From Bog-473 sp963755375 (GTDB lineage Bacteria > Actinomycetota > Acidimicrobiia > Acidimicrobiales > RAAP-2), in contig CAVWKG010000016.1 in assembly GCA_963755375.1 (NCBI GenBank), forward strand, positions 806,001 to 870,000: a DNA stretch of 64,000 bases, given 5' to 3'. The notes under the pieces were generated by a model. The model did not search any database. It worked only from the letters and a program-made list of their open reading frames with translations, and was not told where the DNA came from. Of the stretch, positions 42,168-51,517 are shown piece after piece (positions within the stretch are counted from its first letter, which is position 1; every line of letters starts with the position of its first letter). The position numbers and the translations under genes are program-made.

Positions 42168-42582
42168 GATTCGGTCCTGGCCGCCAGGCCGCCGCACCAG
42201 CCTCCGACATGGCCGACCACGGCAACGTGCCAATCGAAATCAAAATCACCGCCCACGACCACGCACACTACGACGGCAGCGGCACATGGCAAAGTGGACG
42301 CCGAGGCACGTGACTTTTGTCAGCCTCAGGGCCGACAATCCCGAGTTTTCCAGCCCGGCGAAGTACGCCTCGCCTGACGGGTGCAACGAAGCGGCTCTTT
42401 CCCCGGTCATCCCAAGGTAGGCCGGCGGCCCGGCACCTCTATGCCCTGTATCTCCCCATCAGGTTCACGATGAACCTCTTGCTGAGGTTGAGATCTAGCT
42501 CGGTACCTCAACCGAGAGGCAGCCTCGGTCCGCTGACAGGGTGACCGTGGGCATCCACACCGGCGGGTCATGATGGGGGTGC
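42168..42582. other. Intergenic region with alternative hairpins upstream of the YceI gene
   Basis: No gene is seen in these 415 bases. Near 42486-42529 several arms compete: GGTTGAG/CTCAACC (42486-42492, 42507-42513), and ACCGAG (42511-42516), which can pair with CTCGGT on either side (42499-42504 or 42524-42529). This could be a leader structure for the gene at 42583. Confidence 0.35.
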
Positions 42583-43410
42583 ATGGCGGCACGAAGACGG
42601 CGCAGGCTCATTTTCGGAGTCGTTGGCGTGGCCGTGTTCGTGCTCCTGGTGGCCTTCCTCGGGCCCTACGTGTACATCCATCTCATCGAGGGCCCTGCCC
42701 CGGCGAAGCTCGCGCTCCCCAAGTCGTCCCCAACGACGACTCCGAGCTCGTCGCAAGGATCGGCGACGACGTCGTCGTCGATAGACGGGACGTGGAACGT
42801 CGGCCCCGGCTCCACAGCCGGTTACCGCGTGCAAGAGGTGCTGATCGGCCAGAGCGCGACGGCGGTCGGTCGGACGAACAAGATCTGGGGCTCCCTGACG
42901 ATCGCCGGTTCGACAGTGACGAAAGGTACCTTCACCGTCAACATGGCGAGCGTCCTGAGCGACCAGAGCGAGAGGAACGCACACTTCGACGGACCCATCT
43001 TGGACGTGAGCCAATACCCCACCGCGACCCTGACCCTCTCCTCCCCCATCGACCTGGGGACCATCCCAGCCAACGGCGTCGTCAAGCCGTACAACGCCAT
43101 GGGTGCCCTGGACATGCACGGCGTAACGAAGTCGGTGACCTTTCCTGTTTCGGCGGAGCGCGTTGGGACCGAGATCGACGTGCTGGCCGACATAACTATC
43201 CCGTTCTCCGATTGGAACATCGCCAATCCCAGCATCGGCGGTTTCGTCACCACCGCGAACAGCGGCACCCTTGAAGTGCTGCTTCATCTCACCCAGGGAG
43301 CCGGAAACCCAGCCTCGACCTCGTCAGGTTCGGCCGGCTCAGCCGGCGGGGGTGGGCCGATCACGGTCCCCAGCACCACCGTTCCACCACTTACCGTCCC
43401 CTCGAGCTAA
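42583..43410 (+). CDS. Membrane-anchored YceI-family protein
   Basis: A 275-residue protein. A basic start and one transmembrane segment (LIFGVVGVAVFVLLVAFLGP, residues 9-28) anchor it outside the membrane. A Thr/Ser-rich linker leads to a YceI lipocalin-like domain from about residue 67 (DGTWNVGPGSTAGYRVQEVL), with NAHFDGPILDVSQYPTATL and ALDMHGVTKSVTFPV. YceI proteins bind isoprenoid-type lipids or long-chain quinones. The tail is Ser/Gly/Pro-rich. A single-gene unit. Confidence 0.88.
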   Translation: MAARRRRRLIFGVVGVAVFVLLVAFLGPYVYIHLIEGPAPAKLALPKSSPTTTPSSSQGSATTSSSIDGTWNVGPGSTAGYRVQEVLIGQSATAVGRTNKIWGSLTIAGSTVTKGTFTVNMASVLSDQSERNAHFDGPILDVSQYPTATLTLSSPIDLGTIPANGVVKPYNAMGALDMHGVTKSVTFPVSAERVGTEIDVLADITIPFSDWNIANPSIGGFVTTANSGTLEVLLHLTQGAGNPASTSSGSAGSAGGGGPITVPSTTVPPLTVPSS

Positions 43411-43609
43411 CCCGTCTGCATCCAGCCTCGCCCGAAGGAGCGGAGATACCATGTGACGGCCACCTCCCCGGGTTCGCCTCGATTGGCGCGTCATCGCCCC
43501 ACTCGTCCAGGCGCAGCACAGCTTGGTTGAGTACTTCCTCTGCGACATGCGGGCACGGATGGGGTATGTCCAGTGGAGCCGTCGCCAAGCAACTGCGAGA
43601 GAGGATTCC

Positions 43610-44878
43610 GTGACAACCGTCAACCAGCCCCTCAAGAGCGGCCGCAACCGCGTCTCTGACCCGCGTCCGGGCCTGCGCCGCCTGCGTGGTTGGGCTCCCG
43701 CCCTGGTGTCGCTGGCGCTGGCGCTCGCCTATGGCCTCTACATCGCGCTCCGCACCTACGAGGTGGATCTGGGGGTGTATCTCCGCCTTGGCGGGAGGTA
43801 CGTCTTCACGTCGCACCTCTATTCGTTCGTCCTGCCCAATACAAACCTCCCGTTCACTTACCCTCCTTTCGCGGCACTCCTGTTCGCGCCATGGCAGCGG
43901 ACATTCACCACCGTCGGATCAGTACAAGCGGTCTGGACCATGTGCAACGTGGCCGCGCTCATCGGTGTGCTCGTCCTCTCCGTGCGCCTGGTCAAACCAT
44001 CACTCAACAAGGTGGCGACGTGGCGCCTCGCTCTCGCTTTGAGCCTTCCTGCCCTACTCCTCAATCCGGTGTTGATCACCATCGGCTTCGGCCAGGTCAA
44101 TCTGTTCGTGACCTTCCTCGTGATGTGGGACCTGCTCAGCGAACGCCGCATCGGAAGGCGACAATTGCCTCTCGGAGTCGCCATCGGGCTAGCGGCGGCA
44201 GTCAAGCTCACACCGTTGCTCTTTGTTCCTTATCTCCTGTTGACCAAACGGTGGCGGGGCGCATTGACCTGCGTGCTCAGCTTCATCGGATGTGAGTTGG
44301 TGACGTTCCTGGTCTCGCCCGCGTCTTCAGGGGCCTATTGGACCAAGGCCGTCTTCAGACCGGGTCGCGCCGGCGATCTCTCCATCGTCGACAACCAGAA
44401 CCTCTGGGCGGTTCTGGATCGTTTCACGCACGGTGTACTCCCCGACGCCGTCATGCTCCCGCTGCTGGTCGTGACAGCGGCCGCAGGACTCTGGCTGGCG
44501 GCCCAAGCGCACCGACGCTCGTCGCCGCTGTTGGGTGTGCTCATCTGTGCTGTGACGTGCCTCATCGTGTCTCCCATCTCCTGGGTCCACCACATGGTGT
44601 GGGTCGTGCCCGCGATTCTGTGGCTTGCCTTGGCCCCCGACAGACCTCGCTGGGGACGGGCTTTCGCCGCCGCCGCCGCCGTCCTCTTCTGGAGCGCACC
44701 CGTTTGGTGGGTGCCCTACAAGAACACCTCGGATCTCCACCTGAGCCCGATGGAACTCATGGCTGGCAACTCCTTTTTCTTCGCCATGCTGATATTTCTG
44801 GCCGGCGCAGCCGTCCTCGTCATTCGACGTCGGGGCGACACGGCAGACGAGGCGGCGCACCCGGGAACGCTGGTGTAA
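43610..44878 (+). CDS. GT87-family (DUF2029) polyprenyl-phosphate mannosyltransferase
   Basis: A 422-residue membrane protein with about ten hydrophobic segments, of the GT-C fold family that includes mycobacterial PimE-like mannosyltransferases. The conserved early loop carries an Asp (YEVDLGVYLRLGGRYV), then LPFTYPPFAALLFAP. GFGQVNLFVTFL, LGVAIGLAAAVKLTPLLFV and VDNQNLWAVLDRF are further family signatures. It would add mannose from polyprenyl-phosphate-mannose to a lipid or glycan outside the membrane. GTG 43610 is supported by AGAGAGG five bases upstream. Confidence 0.88.
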   Translation: MTTVNQPLKSGRNRVSDPRPGLRRLRGWAPALVSLALALAYGLYIALRTYEVDLGVYLRLGGRYVFTSHLYSFVLPNTNLPFTYPPFAALLFAPWQRTFTTVGSVQAVWTMCNVAALIGVLVLSVRLVKPSLNKVATWRLALALSLPALLLNPVLITIGFGQVNLFVTFLVMWDLLSERRIGRRQLPLGVAIGLAAAVKLTPLLFVPYLLLTKRWRGALTCVLSFIGCELVTFLVSPASSGAYWTKAVFRPGRAGDLSIVDNQNLWAVLDRFTHGVLPDAVMLPLLVVTAAAGLWLAAQAHRRSSPLLGVLICAVTCLIVSPISWVHHMVWVVPAILWLALAPDRPRWGRAFAAAAAVLFWSAPVWWVPYKNTSDLHLSPMELMAGNSFFFAMLIFLAGAAVLVIRRRGDTADEAAHPGTLV

Positions 44879-45436
44879 ACACGCCCTCGAATTCAGCGAG
44901 ATCGACCGTCGTTGTCCCAGAGATTGACGCTCAACCGGCCGCTTCTTCTTCGAGCTCGCGGTCGTGCAGCGTGCGGGTCCCTCCCACGAGTTGTCCGGGA
45001 GTTGTGAAGGGTCGGATCGAATTGCTCTACCGAGCGCCCCGCACGATCGCCAGACTCATGAGCGAGGGCGGGGTGATCGCGGGAGCATCCGGGGGGATTC
45101 GTCACCCCGCCCTCTTCTCGATTGCCCTGAACGGACATGGTTTAGGCAGTGCGACGGAGCGGTTGAGACCCGTGCGCAACGTAGCGTGAACCGTGCCCAG
45201 AAGTGGGGCTGCCAGTCGGGCACGCCGTCGCCAGGCGTTGCGTAACCGTTGTGTTTGTTTGGTCTGACCGGCTCTATCTGGGCGATGACCCCGATGTCAC
45301 GATCCGATGCGGAGGGGCGGTGATTGGGGGAACCGATGCACGCACGTCGCGGATCGCCGTCCCTCCCCCACAGCCAGAACGTGAGACACCACCTGGTGTA
45401 GAGGCGAGCGGGACAGAGAACTACGCCTTCCCGCGA
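44879..45436. other. Gap without recognisable genes
   Basis: Both strands have short open frames but none with family character or a supported start. GC content stays high. It marks the border of the accessory half of the window. Confidence 0.4.
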
Positions 45437-45760
45437 TCAGCCCGACCACTCCGGTTCCCAATCCGAGATCCACGTGTCGAGCCCAGTGATCTCCAGCACT
45501 CGCTGGACCTGCGGACCGGGACGACAGATAACCAAGGTCCCACCATCCTTGATCGTTATGCGTCTGGCCGCGTGGATCGCGCCGATGCCCGACGAATCCA
45601 TGAAGCTCAGCTGGGAGAGATCGAGGACGACCAAAGAACCAGGCGGTCCGGTAAGTCGATCAGCGAGGCCCTGAGACGTCTTCACGTCGAGCTCGCCAGT
45701 CAAGACGAAAATGCGACCACCCTCGATTTCGCGAGAAGTGACGCCAAATGAGTCCACCAT
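45437..45760 (-). CDS. STAS-domain anti-sigma factor antagonist
   Basis: A 107-residue single STAS domain. FVLTGELDVKTSQGLADRL is the first strand and helix. LVVLDLSQLSFMDSSGIGAI contains the conserved phosphorylation loop, with Ser intact in DSSG. RVLEITGLDTWI closes the fold. Such proteins bind an anti-sigma kinase and release a sigma factor when unphosphorylated. No kinase or phosphatase partner is nearby. ATG 45760 is preferred to GTG 45763 because AGAGG stands at the right distance. Confidence 0.88.
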   Translation of the reverse strand: MVDSFGVTSREIEGGRIFVLTGELDVKTSQGLADRLTGPPGSLVVLDLSQLSFMDSSGIGAIHAARRITIKDGGTLVICRPGPQVQRVLEITGLDTWISDWEPEWSG

Positions 45761-46026
45761 CACCTACCTCTTGTGCGTGAGCCCAACGAAGAAAAGTGCC
45801 CGCCCTCCTGCGGGGAAGGCAAGGCGATGAACATCGAGAGAATCTCCACTCGTGGTGCGCCTGTCCTCACCCTCCCTTCGGCCGCAGTTGCGTCGGTTGC
45901 AGCCGCATCGGCAATCCGCCCGGAGATTGTTGGCACAATCAAGGCGGGATTTCAAGGGGGAGAATGAAGACCGACGAAGTGTGACCAGAGACGTTGGCGC
46001 TGTCCTCGGGAGCGGAGTCAGGTGAC

Positions 46027-48087
46027 CTAGTTGAGCGCTTCGTTGATGTTCCCGAACAGTACGGACCACTGCAATCTCTCATCGTCGGTCAGATCTGCGG
46101 CGTCGTGACTCCGACTCCAACGCAGGAACCCCTTGGCAAGGCGATACTTGGAGAAGTCGCTTCCGATCTCTTGGGCAAAGATGCCGCCAATTCCTCTTGA
46201 CGGTTGGCTCCCGGCCGTCGCCTCGACGTCCCACCCGTACTCCGACTTTCCGATCCCGATGAGGGTGTGCCGGAGGAGATCCTCGATCTCGGGTTCGGCA
46301 ACCGGGCCCGCATAGGCGTCCTTGGTGCGAAGTATGCCGCGCTGACCCAGTTTGTGAACGAGGATCTCTTGGTTGGCCGCATCTTCGCCGGCGGCGTCCG
46401 AATCAAGAAGGGCGGCAACCTTTAGGTGGTGAGCATGGAGGATGGTCGCGAAGTACACGACCTTGCCCGCACTACTCGCGGGAACAAGCGAGATCGTCTG
46501 GTCCAAGTCGGTGAGCCCGGCATCCCGGAACAGCTCTGCCACCGCCTCCACATACCAATAGCTGGTGAGTCGCTCGAGAACCAGGTTCCGCTGCTGGGTG
46601 AAAAGACTCTCGGCCATGTCATATCCGAGCGCCTCTTGAAGTGGAAGGAGAGACGCGGGATCGTCGGCGACGACGTCCGAATGGACTTTCGTTCCCATTG
46701 TGCGGTCGGGCATCTCCACAACACGCACAATGTCCAGTTCGTCGGGACCGACGAGAAAAGGAGAGTGCGTCGTAAAGAGAAGCTGATTCGAGGTGGCCAG
46801 GGCCGACAGCGTTCTGCGGAACTCGCGCTGCTTCAGCCCGTGGAGGCTCAACCCGGGTTCATCCAGTAGCAGAATCGAATTGGCGAGCTCACCGGTGGAT
46901 TGGGCGAAGAAGACGATGAAGAATGACACCAACCACTGAAAACCCTCGGAGCGCTGGTCCAGCTCCACCTCAACACCGAGCGAGTCTTCTACGACCACCT
47001 TCAGGTACTGCTGATCAGCCCGAATGCGAACGGTGTAGTCCTTTCCGGATGCTCCTCCCCCGTCAACCTCGCCGCCAGGCGACCAGATCTCTTTGATCTG
47101 TTGCGTGAGTTCGATCGACGCAGCGTTCAGGCGATAGGTGCGTTCGTCGAGCTGGTCTCGGTACGCCTGCAACGCCTCGTCGTCGCCAGCGGCCGGATCG
47201 GGCGCTTGGCCCAGGTCCGATATATCTCGGGCCGAGACACTCAGGAGTTTGAGAAGACAGGAATTGCCGAAGTTGTACGAATCAGTTTCATCGATTATCC
47301 CGGTGTCGATCTGGTCAGCGAGGTTGCTTAGATGGATGGACGGATGGACTCTGGTGTAGTTGGAGAAGTAGATCATGCGCGGCAGTCGATCTGCGAGGTA
47401 CGTCAGCGCTTCCTCGCGTCTGCCCGGTTGATCCGTTAACCGCCGCAGCTCCCCTACGCGCGCCAGCTGTTCTTCATTTCCAGCATCAACGAGTGGACTG
47501 GCGGAGGTATCAATCCATTCTCGAAGCTCCTCAGCCACGGAGATGGACAGGGGCGACTGATCGGGACCTTTGGCGAGAATCGGATTCAAGAGTTCGCTTG
47601 GCTTGATTGAAGGCTCCGCACCTTCCGTCGGGGGTGGTAGGCGAACGTCGGCATGAAAGGCAAGTCGCCGGAATTCATCCTTCAGGGCGCCCAACGTCGT
47701 GGGCGGAGGCACGTTGTCCATACGATGCCGGTGTGTGTTGTCCATGTACGCAGCTCGGTAGTAGACGGCATCTGCGAGATCCGGTGAAAGCCCGGCCACA
47801 TAAGAGCGCTCCGTGACATCGAGGAGATAGTGCGCTTCGGTGACAACGATGTTCTTCGGCAGGACTTCGGCTCGCTGAATCTTTGAGTACTCGGACCTCG
47901 GATAGTCGCGCAGCGCAACCAGGGGGCTCACCAACGGTCCGGGACACAGGTACTCGAGGGCGCGCATGATTGCCGTCTTCCCCGCCTCATTGGGACCGAC
48001 CAGAATCGTCTTCTCCTGCTCAACATCAAACCAGCCGGAATCCTTGACACTCCGGTAGTTCTGTACCTTTGCCCTGGCGAGCTTCAT
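46027..48087 (-). CDS. OLD-family ATPase with TOPRIM nuclease domain
   Basis: A 686-residue protein with the layout of class 1 OLD (overcoming lysogenization defect) nucleases. Walker A is GPNEAGKT (31-38), SILLLDEPGLSLHG near residue 405 is Walker B with D-loop, and LLFTTHSPFLV is the H-loop His. A TOPRIM domain follows, with YWYVEAVAEL near 510 (acidic residue) and AALLDSDAAG near 560 (DxD). OLD proteins cut DNA and several act in phage defence alone or with partners such as GajB. No helicase or toxin lies beside it, so it appears solitary. ATG 48087 has GAAGGAA upstream. Confidence 0.85.
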   Translation of the reverse strand: MKLARAKVQNYRSVKDSGWFDVEQEKTILVGPNEAGKTAIMRALEYLCPGPLVSPLVALRDYPRSEYSKIQRAEVLPKNIVVTEAHYLLDVTERSYVAGLSPDLADAVYYRAAYMDNTHRHRMDNVPPPTTLGALKDEFRRLAFHADVRLPPPTEGAEPSIKPSELLNPILAKGPDQSPLSISVAEELREWIDTSASPLVDAGNEEQLARVGELRRLTDQPGRREEALTYLADRLPRMIYFSNYTRVHPSIHLSNLADQIDTGIIDETDSYNFGNSCLLKLLSVSARDISDLGQAPDPAAGDDEALQAYRDQLDERTYRLNAASIELTQQIKEIWSPGGEVDGGGASGKDYTVRIRADQQYLKVVVEDSLGVEVELDQRSEGFQWLVSFFIVFFAQSTGELANSILLLDEPGLSLHGLKQREFRRTLSALATSNQLLFTTHSPFLVGPDELDIVRVVEMPDRTMGTKVHSDVVADDPASLLPLQEALGYDMAESLFTQQRNLVLERLTSYWYVEAVAELFRDAGLTDLDQTISLVPASSAGKVVYFATILHAHHLKVAALLDSDAAGEDAANQEILVHKLGQRGILRTKDAYAGPVAEPEIEDLLRHTLIGIGKSEYGWDVEATAGSQPSRGIGGIFAQEIGSDFSKYRLAKGFLRWSRSHDAADLTDDERLQWSVLFGNINEALN

Positions 48088-48473
48088 GGATGTTCCTTCG
48101 ACAACTCCGGTGACATGTAGTCCGCCGAGGCTATCCGGTCACCGTCCGACGCCCGTTTTCGGGCCCTGCCTCGCTGGCATCCCCAGTCGGACGTCCGTGG
48201 GCGACGCGTCCGACTGTTGTCGAGATGTTGTTCTCGTTGGGTCGGAGGGCTCCTGTTCCGCATGGACTGCGCCGTCAGGATCGCCGGCGGTAGGCGTGAA
48301 GAAGGTGGCAGAGGGATAGGACCAGGCGCCGGCTCCGTTTCAAATCAAGTAGTCCGTATTCCGTTGTGCAGCGTGGTCGTAAAACAGAATCTGACCGCCG
48401 CGAGGACTTGCCACTCACCCGGCAATGCCGCTCGAACGCGGCCAATGAACCGGACGTCGCAATCCGATATGGG
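48088..48473. other. Gap between OLD and PhyH genes
   Basis: No supported gene, RNA or repeat. It contains the OLD promoter region. Confidence 0.35.
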
Positions 48474-49313
48474 TCAGCCGTCGTAGAACCCCAAGGGATG
48501 GAGTCCGACGAGCGTCCTATCCCGCCCTGTTTGGGCACGAGCCACTGCCTCCTCAGAGAGCTGATTCGCCACCGATGAAGGTCGGATGCGTTGGGCAAGG
48601 TCGCGGCGCCCGTAGTGACACTGGATAAACATTCGTCCGGGATCCCCGAATCGACGGGGCAAGCGCCGGTGCCATATGTCCGAAACGAAGAGGGCAACGT
48701 CACCTGCTTCGGCCACGATCGGCACGGCGCCGCGGCCTTCCCATTGCAGATCGTCGTCGCCGAGCCGCTCCATGGGAGGAGCTTGTCCTGACATGTGACT
48801 TCGCGGGATCACCCCTGTCGGGCCAGCTTCGATCGGACAATCCCAAAGGTAGAGATGAGCCGCTATTGCGAACACCGGATACGGAATCCTCGGATCCCAC
48901 GGAACGTTCGGGTCACGCGGGACGTGGGGTCCGCTGTCGATGTGCCAGAAGCGTCCGAGATGTCTGTTGTCCCCAGATTCTTGTCGCCACGCCGTATTGG
49001 CAATCACGTGGCAGTTCTCCCCTAGCAGCGGCTCGATGGTCTCGAGGATCCGAGGGTTCCCGATGGCCTGCTGGACGAGGCTGCTCCGATTGAGCATCTC
49101 GTAACGAAACGGCGCGGCTTCCTCGGGTGGATCTCCGCGCTCGTCGGGCGGATAGAGCGCAAACACGCGTTCGACATCGGATCGGAGCGCCGCCAGCTCC
49201 TCTCCCGCGAAGACGCCATGGAGAACGAGATACCCCTCTGACTGAAGGCTCTCCACCGCAGCGGGAGCCGGGCCGGGGCGCAGGGAGAGATATCCGGAAG
49301 ATCGAGTGAGCAT
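48474..49313 (-). CDS. Phytanoyl-CoA dioxygenase family protein
   Basis: A 279-residue Fe(II)/2-oxoglutarate-type oxygenase. The N-terminus LQSEGYLVLHGVFAGEEL is typical of PhyH. The facial triad is in FWHIDSGPH (HxD) and DIWHRRLPR (distal His), and the 2-oxoglutarate Arg is in FIQCHYGRRD or nearby. GPTGVIPRSHMSG is the conserved loop before the distal His. The substrate is unknown; the family hydroxylates lipids, amino acids and natural products. ATG 49313 is the start nearest to the domain; GGGAGG is upstream but slightly far. Confidence 0.88.
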   Translation of the reverse strand: MLTRSSGYLSLRPGPAPAAVESLQSEGYLVLHGVFAGEELAALRSDVERVFALYPPDERGDPPEEAAPFRYEMLNRSSLVQQAIGNPRILETIEPLLGENCHVIANTAWRQESGDNRHLGRFWHIDSGPHVPRDPNVPWDPRIPYPVFAIAAHLYLWDCPIEAGPTGVIPRSHMSGQAPPMERLGDDDLQWEGRGAVPIVAEAGDVALFVSDIWHRRLPRRFGDPGRMFIQCHYGRRDLAQRIRPSSVANQLSEEAVARAQTGRDRTLVGLHPLGFYDG

Positions 49314-49840
49314 GCCCTGATTCTGCCTCCCACGGACGACGTGGTCTCTTCGCTCGACGGCCGGGCTGCAGGGCTCACCCGGGCACTTCGGTGGCAGCAC
49401 CAGGCATGGGGGCCATACGCACAAGCGGACAGGACTTTGTCCAGGTCACAGCAGGTGCCGGAAAGAGGCTCCAACCATATGGGCCCACGTGGGAGACCCT
49501 TCGGGCCGCCGAGGAGCCTTGTTCAATGCCGCTCCGGGTCTGCGAAGGCGTCGAAACTGGACGGCGACGACCCAGCAGCCCCAGGCGACAGCGGTAGAAA
49601 GTTGGCCATCGGGATCACAGGCATGTCGTTTCCGGGGCAACACCACTGTCGGTGCCATTGGCCGGTCCACAAAGAACGGGGTGGGTCCAGAAATGCAATC
49701 CGTTCTCGCCACGATGCGATCATCGTTTCAGCCTCTGGGTCTCACCTGACCGTCTGGACGGGCTGACCGATTAAGGGATTCGCCACGCCCTCGCGCGTAG
49801 CCGGCGTTTGACGCCAGCCTTCCCGCAACTCGAGCCACGC
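49314..49840. other. Gap without supported genes
   Basis: Short frames are present on the minus strand (49446-49723) but their translations are Trp/Cys/Pro-rich without a recognisable fold. Probably decayed or non-coding. Confidence 0.35.
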
Positions 49841-50593
49841 CTAGCGCCGCTTGCTGAGCTCCTTCTTGGCTGCCGTCGCCCGGTCGTGAGCTTCTCTGGA
49901 TCGTTGTCGCGCCAGCGCTTCGGCCGACTTGAGTCGGGTCAGTTCGTTGGCAGCCTCCGCGACAGCTTGTCTCGCTTTCTCCACATGAGCGTCGGCTTGT
50001 TCTACGTCGCGGCTTGCTTTCTCCAAGTTGCGCTTTGCGAGTTGGTCCGCCCCTGATCTAGAGGTTCGAGCGGACGCAGAGCCCTTCGTACGCGGTGGCG
50101 ACCCGGTTTGAGTCTGCGCGGCGAATCCGAGCCCTGAATAGTGCAATCCGGCGCTTAAATTGCCCCCACGGAGGCTTTCGGCGGCCTGTGGATCCGCAAA
50201 GGCAGCTTCGAGAGTCGATTCCAGCTCCTGCAATGCTGCCGCTGAGACCGACTGGCCCATTTGAGATGCCATTGACTTTGCGTCTCGCACCAACCGGAAG
50301 ATCGCGTCGGCTTTCTCTTTTGAGACCCTTCGGATCTCCTCGCCCCCGAGGTTGCGCTTTGGGGTTCGAAGCTCGACGCCCAAGTCGATCAGTCGCTCGA
50401 CATCTCTCGACTGCTCAAGAACGAGAACGTTCGCCAACCAGGCGCCGACTGAAGGTTTACGCAGCTTCTTCAATGAGGAGGCCAGTTCTGGACGGCCCGC
50501 TTGTCGTGCCTTAGAGGCTTTTGCGTCTCGAGCTGCTGTGAACTGAGTTGGGGCCAACCTGTACAGGTCATGGCTTGCCCGCTCCAAATCCAT
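49841..50593 (-). CDS. Conserved hypothetical coiled-coil protein
   Basis: A 250-residue protein. The N-terminus LYRLAPTQFTAARDAKASKA and LKKLRKPSVGAWLANVLV matches an uncharacterised actinobacterial family. The middle is helical, and residues about 180-250 form an Ala/Glu/Arg/Lys-rich coiled coil (RNLEKASRDVEQADAHVEKA). No enzyme motif or membrane segment is seen. A DNA- or protein-binding scaffold is possible but not shown. A single-gene unit. Confidence 0.7.
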   Translation of the reverse strand: MDLERASHDLYRLAPTQFTAARDAKASKARQAGRPELASSLKKLRKPSVGAWLANVLVLEQSRDVERLIDLGVELRTPKRNLGGEEIRRVSKEKADAIFRLVRDAKSMASQMGQSVSAAALQELESTLEAAFADPQAAESLRGGNLSAGLHYSGLGFAAQTQTGSPPRTKGSASARTSRSGADQLAKRNLEKASRDVEQADAHVEKARQAVAEAANELTRLKSAEALARQRSREAHDRATAAKKELSKRR

Positions 50594-50849
50594 GTATCCA
50601 TCTTGCCTGGGTCCAGTTCGATCGGGGTATCCGTAGAGCCAGATTCACCCCACCTGACTCCCGACTACACACGAAACGGATCTGGCGGGGACCGAGGGAA
50701 CGCTTTGGTAGAGCTGGGTAGGGCGACGGTGGAGGGCCCTAAATCCCTTGAGGCACAGGACATCGGAGAGATCCGCAGGGGTCCGGGGACTGAGGCAGGT
50801 CCAAAAACGAGGGTCCCCCTTTTCAAGCCCGACGATATGGATCTATGGT

Positions 50850-50861
50850 TACTAGTATTAT
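50850..50861 (+). promoter_or_regulatory. -10 element with overlapping palindrome, GntR gene
   Basis: TATTAT (50856-50861) ends seven bases before ATG 50869. The perfect palindrome TACTAGTA (50850-50857) overlaps it, a natural place for autorepression by the encoded regulator. Confidence 0.45.
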
Positions 50862-50868
50862 GCGTTTA

Positions 50869-51240
50869 ATGGAGGTGGACCGAACCGGTCCGGTCCCTTT
50901 GCACGATCAGGTGGCTGCCGACATACGTCGCGCCATAGCGGAAGGCGAGGCCGCTCCGGGTGATCGGCTCCCACTGGTCAAAGACATCGCAGCTGTCCTT
51001 GGCGTGAACAAGAACACCGTGCTTAGGGCCATGCATATTCTTCGTGACGAAGGGCTTCTGGAGTTTCGTCGCGGCCGGGGAATCACCGTCGTGGGCACGC
51101 CGGAGCAAAGTGAAATGTTGCGCAAAGTCAAGGAACTCGTCGCCTTCGCCCAGCACCAGGGGTATCGAACCGAGGAGGTGATCGAGATGATCGAGAGCAT
51201 TTCGAGTTCCAATTCCCGAACAGTAGGAGGCGCTGCCTGA
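50869..51240 (+). CDS. GntR-family transcriptional regulator, YtrA-like
   Basis: A 123-residue regulator. The N-terminal winged helix is clear: PVPLHDQVAADIRRAI, APGDRLPLVKDIAAVLGVNKNTVLRA (helix-turn-helix) and LRDEGLLEFRRGRGITV. The short C-terminal tail (about 50 residues, helical) fits the YtrA subfamily, which dimerises without a large ligand domain and often controls ABC transporters. No transporter gene follows. ATG 50869 is preferred to ATG 50845 because of the TATTAT -10 with a seven-base gap. Confidence 0.88.
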   Translation: MEVDRTGPVPLHDQVAADIRRAIAEGEAAPGDRLPLVKDIAAVLGVNKNTVLRAMHILRDEGLLEFRRGRGITVVGTPEQSEMLRKVKELVAFAQHQGYRTEEVIEMIESISSSNSRTVGGAA

Positions 51241-51517
51241 CACCGATCTATGAGGCCACACACTTTTCACGGTCACTCGGGAAATCCACATTTTGCGGTG
51301 CTCGCTGTGCTGAATGTGCCAAATTCGCTACAACCGCTTGTGCCCGAGGTCTGGATCTTCGGGAGCGGTCGTGTCCTCATCTCCCTTCCAGCAATAGCCA
51401 CGTGGCGCACCGCTCGCAGTGAAGGAAGTGCAACGGCAGCGCAACGAACTGAGTCAGCATGCACACCCTGCCCCAGTTCTCTGCGTTGCGATACGACGAG
51501 TTTGGTAGACAACGAGG

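Noticed and set aside
44893..45138. Minus-strand 81-codon frame
   Set aside because: Translation rich in Arg, Asp and Pro without structure; no start signal.
45773..45967. Plus-strand 64-codon frame before the OLD gene
   Set aside because: No domain; the alternative ATG inside it lacks a convincing ribosome-binding site, and other frames are equally open.
46027..48087. OLD gene as part of a Gabija system
   Set aside because: Gabija needs a neighbouring GajB helicase; none is encoded on either side.
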